Of a DNA stretch of 34,937 nucleotides, positions 8,591-17,338 are shown piece by piece; position 1 is the first letter of the stretch; every line of letters starts with the position of its first letter. A program made the translations under genes and the position numbers. The notes beneath the pieces are model-generated. The model had not been told where the DNA came from, did not search any database, and saw only the letters and a program-made list of their open reading frames with translations. The stretch comes from Acidobacteriota bacterium. GTDB taxonomy: Bacteria; Acidobacteriota; Terriglobia; Acidiferrales; UBA7541. The DNA is taken from assembly GCA_003154775.1 (NCBI GenBank), contig PMES01000021.1, positions 1 through 34,937 on the forward strand, in the 5' to 3' direction.

Positions 8591-10387
8591 ATGAATCTGA
8601 CGGCCATTGATTGGGTCATCATGTTTCTTTACTTCGCCTTTGTTTTGGGGATTGGGGTCTTCCTAAAACGCTTCATGAAGACGAGCACGGACTTCTTCCT
8701 TGCCGGGCGTTCCCTGCCGGCGTGGGTTTGCGGCATCGCGTTCATGGCCGCGAATCTTGGCGCGGTGGAAGTGATCGGGATGGGGGCATCGGGTGCGAAA
8801 TACGGAATTGCCACCAGCCATTTCTACTGGATCGGCGCGATTCCGGCCATGGTGTTCATCGGCATATTCATGATGCCTTTTTACTACGGCTCGCGCGCCC
8901 GGTCCGTGCCGGAGTTTCTGCGGCTGCGCTTTGACGAAAAGACGCGGGCACTCAACGCCATTTCATTCGCCGTGATGACCGTTTTCTCGTCGGGCATCTC
9001 GATGTACGCCATGGCGAAGCTGATCCAGGTACTCCATATTCTGGACGTCCCGCTGGCCAAGATGGGCCTGCCGATGTCCTGGTCTTTCCATCTGAGTGTG
9101 TTCATTTCCGCCTTGATCGTGTTGGGGTACGTTTTTCTGGGAGGGCTGACGAGCGCAATTTACAATGAAGTTCTCCAGTTTTTCCTGATCGTCGCTGGAT
9201 TTTTGCCGCTCGTGTTCCTCGGGCTGAAAAACGTGGGCGGGTGGAGTGGCTTGAAGACACAGTTGCCGTCCGCGTTCACACATTCATGGCAGGGCATGAC
9301 GAGTGCGCAAAGCAATCCGCTTGGCGTCGAGTGGTTCGGGCTGGTGATGGGCCTCGGATTTACTCTCTCGTTCGGCTATTGGTGCACGAATTTCCTGGTG
9401 GTTCAGCGCGCCATGGCGGCGGGCTCGATGACCGACGCGCGCCGCACGCCCCTGATCGCGGCTGTGCCGAAGATGTTCTTTCCCGCTCTGGTGATTTTGC
9501 CCGGGATGATCGCGCTGGCATTGCCCACACCGCAGCAAGCGGTCACGGTCAATGGCGTGGTCCACATGCAGACGGTGAGCAACGCAGGGAAAGGGCTGAT
9601 TCCCCTCAAGATCGATGTGGCGACTGGCAAGCCGGCAGTTGACCGTGAGGGAAGGCCCGTCCTCGACTATGACTTGGCCATCCCGATGATGCTGCTGCAC
9701 TACTTTCCGACGGGGATCCTGGGGCTTGGCCTCACCGCGTTGCTGGCAAGCTTTATGTCTGGGATGGCGGGGAATGTGACGGCTTTCAACACCGTCTGGA
9801 CCTACGACATCTATCAGGCGTACATCCATAAAGGCGCTTCGGATAAGCACTACTTACATATGGGGCAGTTCGCGACCGTCTTTGGGGTTTTGTTCTCGAT
9901 CGGCGCAGCATATACGGCGGCGCGTTTCAATAACTTGATGGACTTTCTGCAATTGGTGTTCGCGTTTGTGAATGCTCCCTTGTTCGCCACTTTCCTGCTG
10001 GGCATGTTCTGGAAGCGGAGCACGGGCCACGGCGCGTTCTCCGGGCTGCTTTGCGGCACTGCTGCAGCGGCCGTGCATCACGGGTTGACACTGCCGCGAG
10101 GAGATTTGGTGGGAATTAAAGGCGGCTGGATCGCTGTCGTTCATAACTATCCGAGCGAGATGGCACAAAACTTCTGGACGGCAATTTGGGCGTTTGCCGT
10201 TTGTTTCGTGATTACAGTCGGGATCAGCCTGATAACGAAGCCACGCGACGAAAAGGAACTCGTCGGGCTGGTTTACTCGCTGACCGAGAAGCCGAGTGAA
10301 GAGCACCTGTCGTGGTACCAGCGGCCTGCCTATCTCGGCGGAGTCGTACTTGTGCTTGCCCTGGTACTGAACATTATTTTCAGGTAG
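8591..10387 (+). CDS. Sodium/solute symporter, SSS family
   Basis: This 598-aa integral membrane protein has the SSS (SLC5-like) profile. The first helix MNLTAIDWVIMFLYFAFVLG is followed by DFFLAGRSLPAWV. An ANLGAVEVIGMGASGAKYG segment corresponds to the unwound first core helix. A later SGMAGNVTAFNTVWTYDIY segment corresponds to the sodium-site helix. I count about 13-14 hydrophobic segments. A hydrophilic insert at about 316-362 (including TGKPAVDREGRPVLDYD) is longer than in well-known members. Members import sugars, inositol, amino acids or anions with Na+; the substrate cannot be read from the sequence. AAGGA lies about nine bases before the ATG. A small membrane protein follows after 14 bases. 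Confidence 0.9.
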   Translation: MNLTAIDWVIMFLYFAFVLGIGVFLKRFMKTSTDFFLAGRSLPAWVCGIAFMAANLGAVEVIGMGASGAKYGIATSHFYWIGAIPAMVFIGIFMMPFYYGSRARSVPEFLRLRFDEKTRALNAISFAVMTVFSSGISMYAMAKLIQVLHILDVPLAKMGLPMSWSFHLSVFISALIVLGYVFLGGLTSAIYNEVLQFFLIVAGFLPLVFLGLKNVGGWSGLKTQLPSAFTHSWQGMTSAQSNPLGVEWFGLVMGLGFTLSFGYWCTNFLVVQRAMAAGSMTDARRTPLIAAVPKMFFPALVILPGMIALALPTPQQAVTVNGVVHMQTVSNAGKGLIPLKIDVATGKPAVDREGRPVLDYDLAIPMMLLHYFPTGILGLGLTALLASFMSGMAGNVTAFNTVWTYDIYQAYIHKGASDKHYLHMGQFATVFGVLFSIGAAYTAARFNNLMDFLQLVFAFVNAPLFATFLLGMFWKRSTGHGAFSGLLCGTAAAAVHHGLTLPRGDLVGIKGGWIAVVHNYPSEMAQNFWTAIWAFAVCFVITVGISLITKPRDEKELVGLVYSLTEKPSEEHLSWYQRPAYLGGVVLVLALVLNIIFR

Positions 10388-10401
10388 ATGGGAGACGCGC
10401 G

Positions 10402-10638
10402 ATGGGTTTGGATATTCGTTATCCGATAGGATGGATGTTCAGCCTGTTCGGTGTGATCCTGGCAGTGTTTGGTTTGCTTGGCGATAAGCAAATTTACGCG
10501 CGCTCGTTGGGCGTAAACATTAATTTCGATGCGGGGGTGGGATTGCTTGCCTTTGGCATCGTGATGCTGCTGCTTGCCTGGCGTGGATCCGCAAAGGCCA
10601 AGGCAAAGGCTGCGCCACAGACGGGCGCCAAGGCCTGA
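10402..10638 (+). CDS. 78-aa membrane protein linked to the symporter
   Basis: The ATG at 10402 is preceded by GGGAG at good spacing and lies 14 bases after the symporter stop, so the two are probably one transcript. The protein has two hydrophobic segments (about PIGWMFSLFGVILAVFGLLG and GVGLLAFGIVMLLLAW) separated by a loop with QIYARSLGVNINFDAG. It ends in an Ala/Lys-rich basic tail (about 61-78). No named family is recognised. Its position suggests an accessory subunit or partner of the symporter, but this is inference. Confidence 0.75.
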   Translation: MGLDIRYPIGWMFSLFGVILAVFGLLGDKQIYARSLGVNINFDAGVGLLAFGIVMLLLAWRGSAKAKAKAAPQTGAKA

Positions 10639-10702
10639 TCGCCGGGAATCCCCGCGCCCGCATTTTAAGGCGGAACTACTGTGTTTCGCGCGGTAAACAG
10701 TT

Positions 10703-10864
10703 TCAGCCTTGCGGCTCTGACTCGACGGGGACGTTTGCGTTTTCGCTTGCAGACTCTTTTTCGGCGCGTTTAGCGAGCTTTTTTTGCGCACGCCGCTCCG
10801 CCTTCTCGCGTTGCTTTTCCTGTCTCTTCATTTCCTTCTGCCGCTTCTGGAATGTGATGGCCAT
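10703..10864 (-). CDS. 53-aa highly charged helical protein
   Basis: The ATG at 10864 has AAGGAG five to six bases upstream. The product begins MAITFQKRQKEMKRQEKQRE and continues as an almost unbroken run of Lys, Arg, Glu, Gln and Ala to about residue 37, then an acidic Ser/Glu/Pro tail. It should form one long amphipathic or charged helix. I know no function. It sits 57 bases downstream of an RRM gene in the same direction, so a nucleic-acid-related role is possible but unproven. The start and ribosome binding site argue that it is real. Confidence 0.7.
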   Translation of the reverse strand: MAITFQKRQKEMKRQEKQREKAERRAQKKLAKRAEKESASENANVPVESEPQG

Positions 10865-10921
10865 ATAGTCTCCTTGAAATGGCGCTGGGCGCCAGCAATC
10901 CAAGAAATGCTGTTGTAGAGG

Positions 10922-11272
10922 CTACCAGCGAGGTTCGCGCGGCTGCCTTGCCGCTTCGCTATAATCCTCGTTCGAGAATCCACCCCGTTTTCCTCCACCA
11001 CCACTGCTTCTTGGGGGCCGTGAGGCGTCCTTCGGGCGCGCTTCGTTCACCTTCAGGTTGCGCCCGCCGACCGGCTTACCGTCGAGGCCTGCGATTGCCG
11101 TTGCGGCCTCTTCATCGTTGGGCATTTCCACGAAAGCAAAGCCGCGGGCGCGCCCAGTTTCGCGGTCCTTCACCAGGTTGACGCGAGTAACCTGTCCAAA
11201 CGGCTTGAACAGCTCGCTCAACTCGCTCTCTGTCATCTGAAAGCTCATGTTGCCCACAAATAAACTCTTCAT
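10922..11272 (-). CDS. RRM-domain RNA-binding protein
   Basis: This 116-aa protein has one RNA recognition motif (about residues 1-80). The RNP2 core is LFVGNM near the N-terminus and the RNP1 core is RGFAFVEM at about 44-51, with aromatic residues in the usual RNA-stacking positions. A short Gly/Arg/Ser-rich tail (SSGGGGKRGGF) follows. Bacterial RRM proteins of this type bind single-stranded RNA and are often linked to cold or stress adaptation. A strong GAGGAGAGG lies just before the ATG. It follows rpoD by 77 bases. A second copy of the family is at 17,339. Confidence 0.9.
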   Translation of the reverse strand: MKSLFVGNMSFQMTESELSELFKPFGQVTRVNLVKDRETGRARGFAFVEMPNDEEAATAIAGLDGKPVGGRNLKVNEARPKDASRPPRSSGGGGKRGGFSNEDYSEAARQPREPRW

Positions 11273-11349
11273 ATTTCCTCTCCTCTACTCATCATGCCAC
11301 CCGAGGCCCTTGTTTTCTACCCTCGCTCGTTTCGTAATCTGGACACTTC

Positions 11350-13068
11350 TCAGTACGCGCCTTGCACAAAGATCTGAAATCTCCCTGAACGCGAGGGATG
11401 GCGCAGTTTTCTAAGCGCCTTCGCCTCGATCTGGCGGATGCGTTCTCGCGTAACGGCGAAAACCTGTCCAACTTCTTCCAGGGTGTGCTGGCTTCCATCG
11501 TCCAGACCAAAGCGCAGCCGGATGATCCGCTCCTCGCGCGGCGTCAACGTCCGAAGTATGGTCGCAATTTGATCCCTTAAATTGAGATGGATGGCGGCGT
11601 CGGAGGGCGACAATACAGCCTTATCCTCGATGAAGTCGCCCAGATGTGAATCTCCCTCATCTCCGACGGGAGTCTCAAAGGACATCGGCAACTGCGCAAT
11701 CTTTTTCGTTTTGCGGACTGTGTCGACAGGGATATCCATGCGTTTCGCGATTTCCTCGGTACTCGGCTCACGTCCGAGCTCCTGCACCAGTTGCTGGCTC
11801 GTGCGGGCTTGCTTGTTAATCGTTTCGATCATGTGCACCGGAACGCGGATGGTGCGCGCCTGGTCCGCAATCGCGCGCGTGATCGCCTGGCGAATCCACC
11901 ACGTGGCATAGGTAGAGAACTTGTACCCCCGGCGCCACTCAAACTTGTCGGTCCCTCTCATCAGGCCGATATTGCCCTCCTGGATCAAGTCCAGAAACTG
12001 CAGCCCGCGATTGGTGTATTTCTTGGCGATGGACACAACCAGGCGCAGATTTGCCTCCGTGAGTTCACTTTTCGCCTGTTGCGCTTCCATTTCTCCACGC
12101 TGGATCTGCGTGAGTGCACGCTTCAGGTTGTTTGGGCCGGCCTCGCTCGACTCTTCGATCTCTCGCATGCGCGAGCGGCAGGCGCGCAGTTCCTTGCGCG
12201 CTTCGATAGTGGCATCCGTGTGCGCGGCTTTGACACGGCGTTCCAGCCGGGCAGCTTCGCGCTCCAGGGCATGCAGGCGCTCGATGGTGTGCCGCAACAG
12301 CTCGATCAGGCGCTTTTTCTCGCGTTCCTTGAAATCCACCGAGCGGATGAGGCGCGACATCTCCACCCGCGTGCGCGACAATCGCCGTTTGGCTCGAACA
12401 TACGCTCGCTTGTTGGACATTGCGGTATCGCGCAGCTTGGCCGCCTGCTTGAGCCCCAGCTCATGCAGTTTCTCGATCTTGTCGATGATGCGCAGCGTCT
12501 GCCGGGTCTTCTCCTCAACCTTCTCCGCTGTCAGTTCTTCCTCGTCGATTTGCACGACTTCCTTGATCGGCCTGCCGCCGCTGCGGAGCTCAGCTCCCGT
12601 GGCGATCAACTCTTTAACGACGATTGCCGAGCGAGAAACGGTCTTTAGGACCCGCAGGTTTCCCCGCTCCAACCGCTTCGCGATGACCACCTCACTCTCC
12701 CGCGTCAACAGGGGCACGACGCCCATTTCGCGCAGGTACACGCGCACCGGATCGCTCGTCTTCTCGCCAAACAAGGGCGCCTGTTCGACTTCGCCCTCTT
12801 CGCGGCGCGTTTCCTCGTCCTGACCCCGGGCGCCAGTTTGCTCCGCTACTTCAGGGACTGTACGCGCGGCCTTGGCGTCTAAAACGTCTTCATAGATATT
12901 TATGCCTTCGGCCTCGAAAACGGAGAAGACGTTGTCGATCTGTTCGGCGGATTGTTCTTCGGACGCGAGGAAGTCATTCACCTGGTCGTAGAGCAGGTAG
13001 CCCTGCTCCTTACCTAATTTGGTCAGGTTCTGGACCTGCTCCTGTTGTTCCTGTAGATCTCGCGACAA
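11350..13068 (-). CDS. rpoD: RNA polymerase primary sigma factor RpoD (sigma-70)
   Basis: This 572-aa protein has all group 1 sigma regions. Region 1.1 is at about 10-60 ([20 protein letters not shown]) and region 1.2 at about 104-137. A charged non-conserved region spans about 160-330. Region 2 is at about 335-405, including the -10 recognition segment [20 protein letters not shown]. Region 3 is at about 415-490. Region 4 is at about 500-560 with the -35 helix-turn-helix ([20 protein letters not shown]). The start is a TTG: an in-frame TAA lies 15 bases upstream, no ATG is in reach, and GGGAG sits six bases before it. dnaG, a frequent partner, is not in this window. Confidence 0.96.
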   Translation of the reverse strand: MSRDLQEQQEQVQNLTKLGKEQGYLLYDQVNDFLASEEQSAEQIDNVFSVFEAEGINIYEDVLDAKAARTVPEVAEQTGARGQDEETRREEGEVEQAPLFGEKTSDPVRVYLREMGVVPLLTRESEVVIAKRLERGNLRVLKTVSRSAIVVKELIATGAELRSGGRPIKEVVQIDEEELTAEKVEEKTRQTLRIIDKIEKLHELGLKQAAKLRDTAMSNKRAYVRAKRRLSRTRVEMSRLIRSVDFKEREKKRLIELLRHTIERLHALEREAARLERRVKAAHTDATIEARKELRACRSRMREIEESSEAGPNNLKRALTQIQRGEMEAQQAKSELTEANLRLVVSIAKKYTNRGLQFLDLIQEGNIGLMRGTDKFEWRRGYKFSTYATWWIRQAITRAIADQARTIRVPVHMIETINKQARTSQQLVQELGREPSTEEIAKRMDIPVDTVRKTKKIAQLPMSFETPVGDEGDSHLGDFIEDKAVLSPSDAAIHLNLRDQIATILRTLTPREERIIRLRFGLDDGSQHTLEEVGQVFAVTRERIRQIEAKALRKLRHPSRSGRFQIFVQGAY

Positions 13069-13338
13069 TGGTTTCTCCCATTAACCCACTGCCAGAATGG
13101 ACCGAGCTTTCCTCGCACCCTCAACGTCTCTCAGCGGAGACACTTGGTCCTTGCATGATAGACGGCGAACATGATGTGCGGATTGCAGCTTTTGCTGTCT
13201 CAAGCCGCTCAATGCGGACAGGACTCAGGTTGTCCCGATGCCCCCGTGTATGGCGCGGTTTCTAGTGGTCGGATGTGCGCACTGCCAGTATACACGAATG
13301 GCGCCGCCTCCGAGGCTCTTCCGCGCACCGTGGCAGGT

Positions 13339-14559
13339 CTACAGCTGCGCTTGCAGGACTTCCCCAGGAAGCGCGATCATCGTGGGCTTATACGTTGTTT
13401 GCTTCCGAGGAGCGGGATCCTGAGTGCGTTCCCTGTTTTCCGAGAGATGGCCATCCACTGGGATCCTCTCCATCCGAATGCCGAGAGTGCGCTCCAATTG
13501 AAATAGCTCCGAGCGCTGCTCGTTCGCGAACAGAGTAGAAGCGACACCTTTTCTGCCTGCGCGTCCTGTGCGCCCCACCCGGTGGATGAAATTCTCCGCC
13601 ACTTCGGGCAAGTCATAGTTGATGACGTGGGCGATTTGCTCAACGTGGATTCCGCGTGACGCAAGGTCGGTCGCCACAAGCACACGGTAGCGTCCCTGTT
13701 GGAATCCGGTCAGCGCCGCCGTGCGTTGCGATTGTGAGCGATCTCCATGAATCGTCGCCGCCGCGATACCATCGCGCATCAAGCCTTTGGCGATGCGCTC
13801 GGTGCCGCGCTTGGTGCGAGAGAATACCAGGCAGCGGCCGCTCTCTTGATTCAGCAAGCGGCGCAACAGTTCCGGCTTCCCGCTAACGGCAACCTCAAAC
13901 GCCTGGAGCCGCACATTTTCGGCCGGCTTCAGCGTCGAACCCAAGGCGACACGCACCGCGTTTCTTGTGTAGTCCTTCACAAGGCGGGCCATGTCTCCTT
14001 CCATCGTTGCCGAAAAACACATGGTTTGGCGCTCTTTCGGCAGAGTCGACACAATCCTGCGGATCGCGGGTAGAAACCCCATATCCAACATGCGGTCCGC
14101 CTCATCCAGTATGAGCACCTGCAGATTGCGGAATTGCACCAGATTGCGGTCCAGATAGTCTTCCAGCCGCCCGGGAGTCGCCACGATCACGCTGGCTCCG
14201 TTGCGAATGGCTCGCAATTGTTGAGCTTCGGCGAGGCCACCCACGACCAGGGCAGCCGCTGCGAGTTGCTTGCCGCGCAACACGTTGTACTGATCCAGGA
14301 CCTGCATGGCCAGTTCGCGCGTGGGAACAAGCACGAGGGCTGCAATTCCCGGTTTGTTCAATTGCAGCAGCCTTTCTATCACGGGGATGAGAAACGCCAG
14401 GGTCTTGCCCGTCCCGGTTTGTGCCGTTGCCAGCACATCTTTGCCTTCCAGTGCGGGAGGTATCGCCGCGGCTTGCACCGGTGTAGGCACCGAGAAGCCG
14501 GTCGACGAAATGCGCTCCTTCAGGTAAGGAGAAATCGCTAGTTCTGAAAAATTTTGCAT
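13339..14559 (-). CDS. DEAD-box ATP-dependent RNA helicase
   Basis: This 406-aa protein has the full two-RecA-domain helicase core: Q motif PTPVQ, motif I AQTGTGKT at about 46-53, Ia PTRELA, II DEAD at about 152-155, III SAT at about 183-185, V ATDLASRGIHV and VI HRVGRTGRAGRKG. It is of the compact RhlE-like type with a short C-terminal tail and no obvious extra RNA-binding domain. Such enzymes remodel rRNA or mRNA duplexes and are often induced by cold. It lies upstream of rpoD in the same direction with a 270-base gap. The family is certain; the exact orthologue (RhlE, CsdA or DbpA-like) is not. Confidence 0.94.
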   Translation of the reverse strand: MQNFSELAISPYLKERISSTGFSVPTPVQAAAIPPALEGKDVLATAQTGTGKTLAFLIPVIERLLQLNKPGIAALVLVPTRELAMQVLDQYNVLRGKQLAAAALVVGGLAEAQQLRAIRNGASVIVATPGRLEDYLDRNLVQFRNLQVLILDEADRMLDMGFLPAIRRIVSTLPKERQTMCFSATMEGDMARLVKDYTRNAVRVALGSTLKPAENVRLQAFEVAVSGKPELLRRLLNQESGRCLVFSRTKRGTERIAKGLMRDGIAAATIHGDRSQSQRTAALTGFQQGRYRVLVATDLASRGIHVEQIAHVINYDLPEVAENFIHRVGRTGRAGRKGVASTLFANEQRSELFQLERTLGIRMERIPVDGHLSENRERTQDPAPRKQTTYKPTMIALPGEVLQAQL

Positions 14560-14914
14560 TTTACTTTCTTACTGGCGGCTAGAACCGCACGGCCTCCCTT
14601 GTCTAAAGGCAGGCACGGCGACGCACATCGCCAGACTTGTTTTGAATTACGCTGAAAACGAACGGAGAAAACGTAGGGCGGGGATTCTCAGATCAGAGTA
14701 CAAACCAGAGGGACCGCACAACACTGCCGCGGTATTAAGCGCACAAGAAGAGTACCACATCCCGACGAAGCGTGCTTCTCGAAAGCGCAAATACAGGAAA
14801 ATCGTGCTTCTTGGTAAACAGGCGGAAAATCGGCTCCGGACTCGCGACGCCAGTCGTACAAACCGCGGATTTGCAAAAGTTCAACTCAGATCCATACCGG
14901 CCTTGTCGATGAGG
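14560..14914. other. Non-coding gap upstream of the DEAD-box helicase
   Basis: These 355 bases between the helicase start and the end of the HTH gene hold no supportable gene. A small hairpin, GGCGA/TCGCC, is at 14617-14632. The stretch could carry the helicase promoter and a long leader, but I find no clear -35/-10 pair. Confidence 0.35.
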
Positions 14915-15910
14915 CTAGGACAGCTTTGCTTTCCCAATCTTCCGGAGGCTCTTGGTATTCTTGGCCCACCGCCGCATCGCATTTTTCCTTGACTCCCCTT
15001 GCATCAGTTTCTCCGCGTCCTCGGCATCCCGATGCTTGTGCATCGCCGCGCTACGGTCCACGGCAAAATGCAGGGGGTCGCGAAGGCTCTGCAGTTCGCG
15101 ATAGTAATAGAGAGCACTCGGGCTTTTCCGCCGGAATCTCATGTTTTTCAGAAATTCTAGTTCCTCTTTGCTGGCACCCCCGCTCATCGCCGCGTTGCGC
15201 AGAAATTCCTGGAAGCCCGGCTCCTGTTCGGAGGAATCCCCGCCCCCCGTTTCCACGAACTGAAATTTCATGAACGGCGTTGAGGCCAATCCTTTGTGCA
15301 AGGCGATTTCCATTCCAAACGTCTTCAAATCGATGTCCCAGGAATCCACCAGGGGATTCAGAAATGCCGAACAATGATCGATGGAGACGTTGAACACATC
15401 CGTATCCAGAAAATCCAACGTGAGGGCGCGTATCTCTTCATGGGATTGGTGGCGCAGTTTCGCTGCGTTTCGCGGCCAATTTTCAGTTTCCAACTCTTTT
15501 CGAGCGATCCTCTTCGTCACATCCAGAAGGGTCTGGGTGACCAGCCTCTCCAGCTCTCCAAAGGCCTGGTTCTCAAAAATCTCGCGCACTTGGGTGCGCT
15601 TTTCCGTTTTGCATTTCCGGATAATCAGCTCGCGTACTTCCTTGAACAAGGGCGCGGGCGGATCGGCCAGTTTTTTCTTCAATTCCTCCCGGCGCTGCGC
15701 TTCCACCATCGCCGAAAGTTGTCCCTTCGGCAGCTTCAAAAAGGCGCTCATCTTCTCGTACAGGTCCGTGCGATCGGCCGCGGGCGGCGCTTTCTTTCGC
15801 GTGAGCAGTTGGGAGATATAGGACTCGGTGACCTGGGCCGCCGCCGCCAAGTCCCGCTGTTCCAGGCCCAGCTCTTTCAGCCGCTGTTGAATCTCAAAAC
15901 AAACGTCCAC
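14915..15910 (-). CDS. XRE-type helix-turn-helix regulator with long unknown C-terminal region
   Basis: The 331-aa protein starts at a GTG with GGAGGGGG seven bases upstream. Residues about 7-60 form an XRE/Cro helix-turn-helix (RLKELGLEQRDLAAAAQVTE, SYISQLLTRKK). The remaining 270 residues match no domain I recognise. They include a charged helical part (about 75-160), a mixed part with DFLDTDVFNVSIDHCSAFLN, and a C-terminal stretch rich in Arg and Lys (about 270-331). The gene is divergent from the ABM-like gene at 16,089 across 178 bases, so it may control that gene and itself. It is long for a Cro-like repressor, and the C-terminal part may sense a ligand or partner. Confidence 0.8.
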   Translation of the reverse strand: MDVCFEIQQRLKELGLEQRDLAAAAQVTESYISQLLTRKKAPPAADRTDLYEKMSAFLKLPKGQLSAMVEAQRREELKKKLADPPAPLFKEVRELIIRKCKTEKRTQVREIFENQAFGELERLVTQTLLDVTKRIARKELETENWPRNAAKLRHQSHEEIRALTLDFLDTDVFNVSIDHCSAFLNPLVDSWDIDLKTFGMEIALHKGLASTPFMKFQFVETGGGDSSEQEPGFQEFLRNAAMSGGASKEELEFLKNMRFRRKSPSALYYYRELQSLRDPLHFAVDRSAAMHKHRDAEDAEKLMQGESRKNAMRRWAKNTKSLRKIGKAKLS

Positions 15911-15951
15911 GGTTGTTCCCCCTCCGTATTAACAGGCACAGTAAAGTGCAT

Positions 15952-16000
15952 CTTATACAAAACTAAAGTACTTGACAAGATTGGTAAAGCGGCGCATTCT
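15952..16000. promoter_or_regulatory. Candidate divergent promoters between the HTH gene and the ABM-like gene
   Basis: Plus strand: TTGACA (15972-15977), 17 bases, CATTCT (15995-16000). Minus strand: TTGTCA (15978-15973), 15 bases, TATAAG (15957-15952). The two -35 boxes overlap in a short palindrome, CTTGACAAG (15971-15979), a natural place for an autoregulator to act. The plus -10 and the minus spacing are weak. Confidence 0.4.
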
Positions 16001-16088
16001 AGAAGTGCGATCAAGGCTGCTTTCAGGTCTTCCACACCGGTGCTTTCCCCTGAACCTCTCCCTTGGTCTTGCAGCCCAGGAGAGTTCC

Positions 16089-16409
16089 ATGTTTGCGCGC
16101 AAAGTATCCATGCACTTGAAGGCGGATCGTGCCGGAGATTTCATCAAGAAAATGGAAAACGAGATCATTCCCCTGCTCCGCTTGCAACAAGGTTTCCTCG
16201 ACGAAATCACGCTCATCTCGCAAAGCGGTAAGGAAGTTTACGCCTACAGTTTTTGGGAAAACAGCGCTGACGCCGAAAGATACGATAAGAACGTCTTTGC
16301 CCAAGTGACCAATCTTTTCGCCGGGATCATTGACGGGACCCTGCGCATCCATACCTACATGGTGGCTAACTCCACTTTTCACAAAATGGCAGCTGCCATT
16401 GCTTCCTGA
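16089..16409 (+). CDS. ABM-like (antibiotic biosynthesis monooxygenase fold) small protein
   Basis: The 106-aa product starts at an ATG with AGGAG six bases upstream. It has the single ferredoxin-like alpha/beta fold of ABM-domain proteins: a strand (MFARKVSMHLK), a helix with FIKKMENEIIPLL, the typical LQQGFLDEITLISQSGKEVYA strand pair, then YSFWENSADAERYD. Members are small dimeric enzymes or heme/quinone-interacting proteins of varied function. No catalytic assignment is possible. It faces the HTH gene across a shared intergenic region. Confidence 0.7.
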   Translation: MFARKVSMHLKADRAGDFIKKMENEIIPLLRLQQGFLDEITLISQSGKEVYAYSFWENSADAERYDKNVFAQVTNLFAGIIDGTLRIHTYMVANSTFHKMAAAIAS

Positions 16410-16440
16410 GTACCGCAATCACGCACCGGTTACAATCGTC

Positions 16441-16484
16441 CTTGGCGACGGCCCCTCGCTTCTTCCACGAGGGTGGGCGCCAAG
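16441..16484 (+). other. Two-tier stem-loop between the ABM-like gene and the GlsB-like gene
   Basis: Outer arms CTTGGCG (16441-16447) and CGCCAAG (16478-16484) enclose inner arms CCCTCG (16453-16458) and CGAGGG (16468-16473) with a 9-base loop. No T-run follows, so it is not a standard terminator. It could be a processing or translation-control element in the leader of the next gene. Confidence 0.45.
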
Positions 16485-16529
16485 TCCTCCCCGACCCGTT
16501 CTTCCCCTGTTCCCGGCAAAGGAGCCAGT

Positions 16530-16796
16530 ATGCAATTCCTAATTTGGATTTTCGTCGGATTGGCCGCGGGGTGGATCGCCGGTAAGAGCCTCGAAGGCAA
16601 AGGCTACGGCCCCTCGATGGATCTTGCCATGGGTGTCGCCGGTGCAGTCCTTGGCGGGGTTCTGACTCGCTCGGTGGGCTTCTCCAGTTATTCCGGAACG
16701 TTCGTGACGACTTTCGTGGCGATCGTTTGCGCCGCGCTCGTCACGATTCTCGCTGCCTTGCTTAACGGCAGGACCATTCGTGCGAGGGCCTTTTAA
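16530..16796 (+). CDS. GlsB/YeaQ/YmgE family stress-response membrane protein
   Basis: The ATG at 16530 has AAGGAG upstream. The 88-aa product has three hydrophobic segments: MQFLIWIFVGLAAGWIAGK, AMGVAGAVLGGVLTRSVGF and TTFVAIVCAALVTILAALL. The Gly-rich spacing is that of the transglycosylase-associated protein family (PF04226). Members are small inner-membrane proteins induced by stress, with no established biochemical role. Confidence 0.88.
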   Translation: MQFLIWIFVGLAAGWIAGKSLEGKGYGPSMDLAMGVAGAVLGGVLTRSVGFSSYSGTFVTTFVAIVCAALVTILAALLNGRTIRARAF

Positions 16797-16839
16797 CTGT
16801 TCCCGGCGCAAGATGATGAATTCCACGGAGACTCGTTCG

Positions 16840-17223
16840 ATGCCACACGTTAGCGAAACAGGGATGATACTCATAAGAGATGGCGCCCTTCTGCCCCCGA
16901 ACCTCGCCGTCGAGAGTGACGCCTTTTTGCCCGGCTGGCGAGTGGTAAAGCACGCCGATGGCTATACCTTCAATCGCAGGATTAAACAGGCCGATTGGAA
17001 TTTTGTTCGTCTCACGGGTGAGTACAAAGCAAGGGTTGTGGGTCGCGCCTACGCCGGAACCCTCCGCAAGGCGGTCACCCGGATTCTGGCCGAACTCCGT
17101 GGCCGCAAGTTCAATTCCTTGGAAGTCAACGTTGTCGTCTTGAAGCGTTTCGTCGGTTTGGCCTTTCTCACGATCACTGCAAACTGCCGGCATATTCAGG
17201 ATGGACTCAAGGTGTCTGCCTGA
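16840..17223 (+). CDS. Conserved-looking hypothetical protein (127 aa)
   Basis: I place the start at the ATG at 16840 because GGAG lies nine bases upstream. In-frame ATGs at 16813 and 16816 have no binding site. The product has a soluble alpha/beta composition: LLPPNLAVESDAFLPGWRVV, then YTFNRRIKQADWNFVRLTGE, a helix KAVTRILAELRG, and FNSLEVNVVVLKRFVGLAFL. No domain is recognised. The reading frame and base use match the neighbours, and it lies 43 bases after the GlsB-like gene, so it probably belongs to the same small-protein cluster. Confidence 0.7.
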   Translation: MPHVSETGMILIRDGALLPPNLAVESDAFLPGWRVVKHADGYTFNRRIKQADWNFVRLTGEYKARVVGRAYAGTLRKAVTRILAELRGRKFNSLEVNVVVLKRFVGLAFLTITANCRHIQDGLKVSA

Positions 17224-17338
17224 GGGATGCCTTGCTCTCGCGAGTCCCGGGAAGTGATGTTTTTGACGGTGCAAAGCAGGGAATAAATCGGTTTTTCTCT
17301 TTTGCAAGTAAGGAAAGGGATAGGAAAAGGAAACGCGT

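Noticed and set aside
8100-8594. 164-codon open frame before the symporter
   Set aside because: No binding site, no domain, and competing equal-quality frames on the other strand; treated as non-coding.
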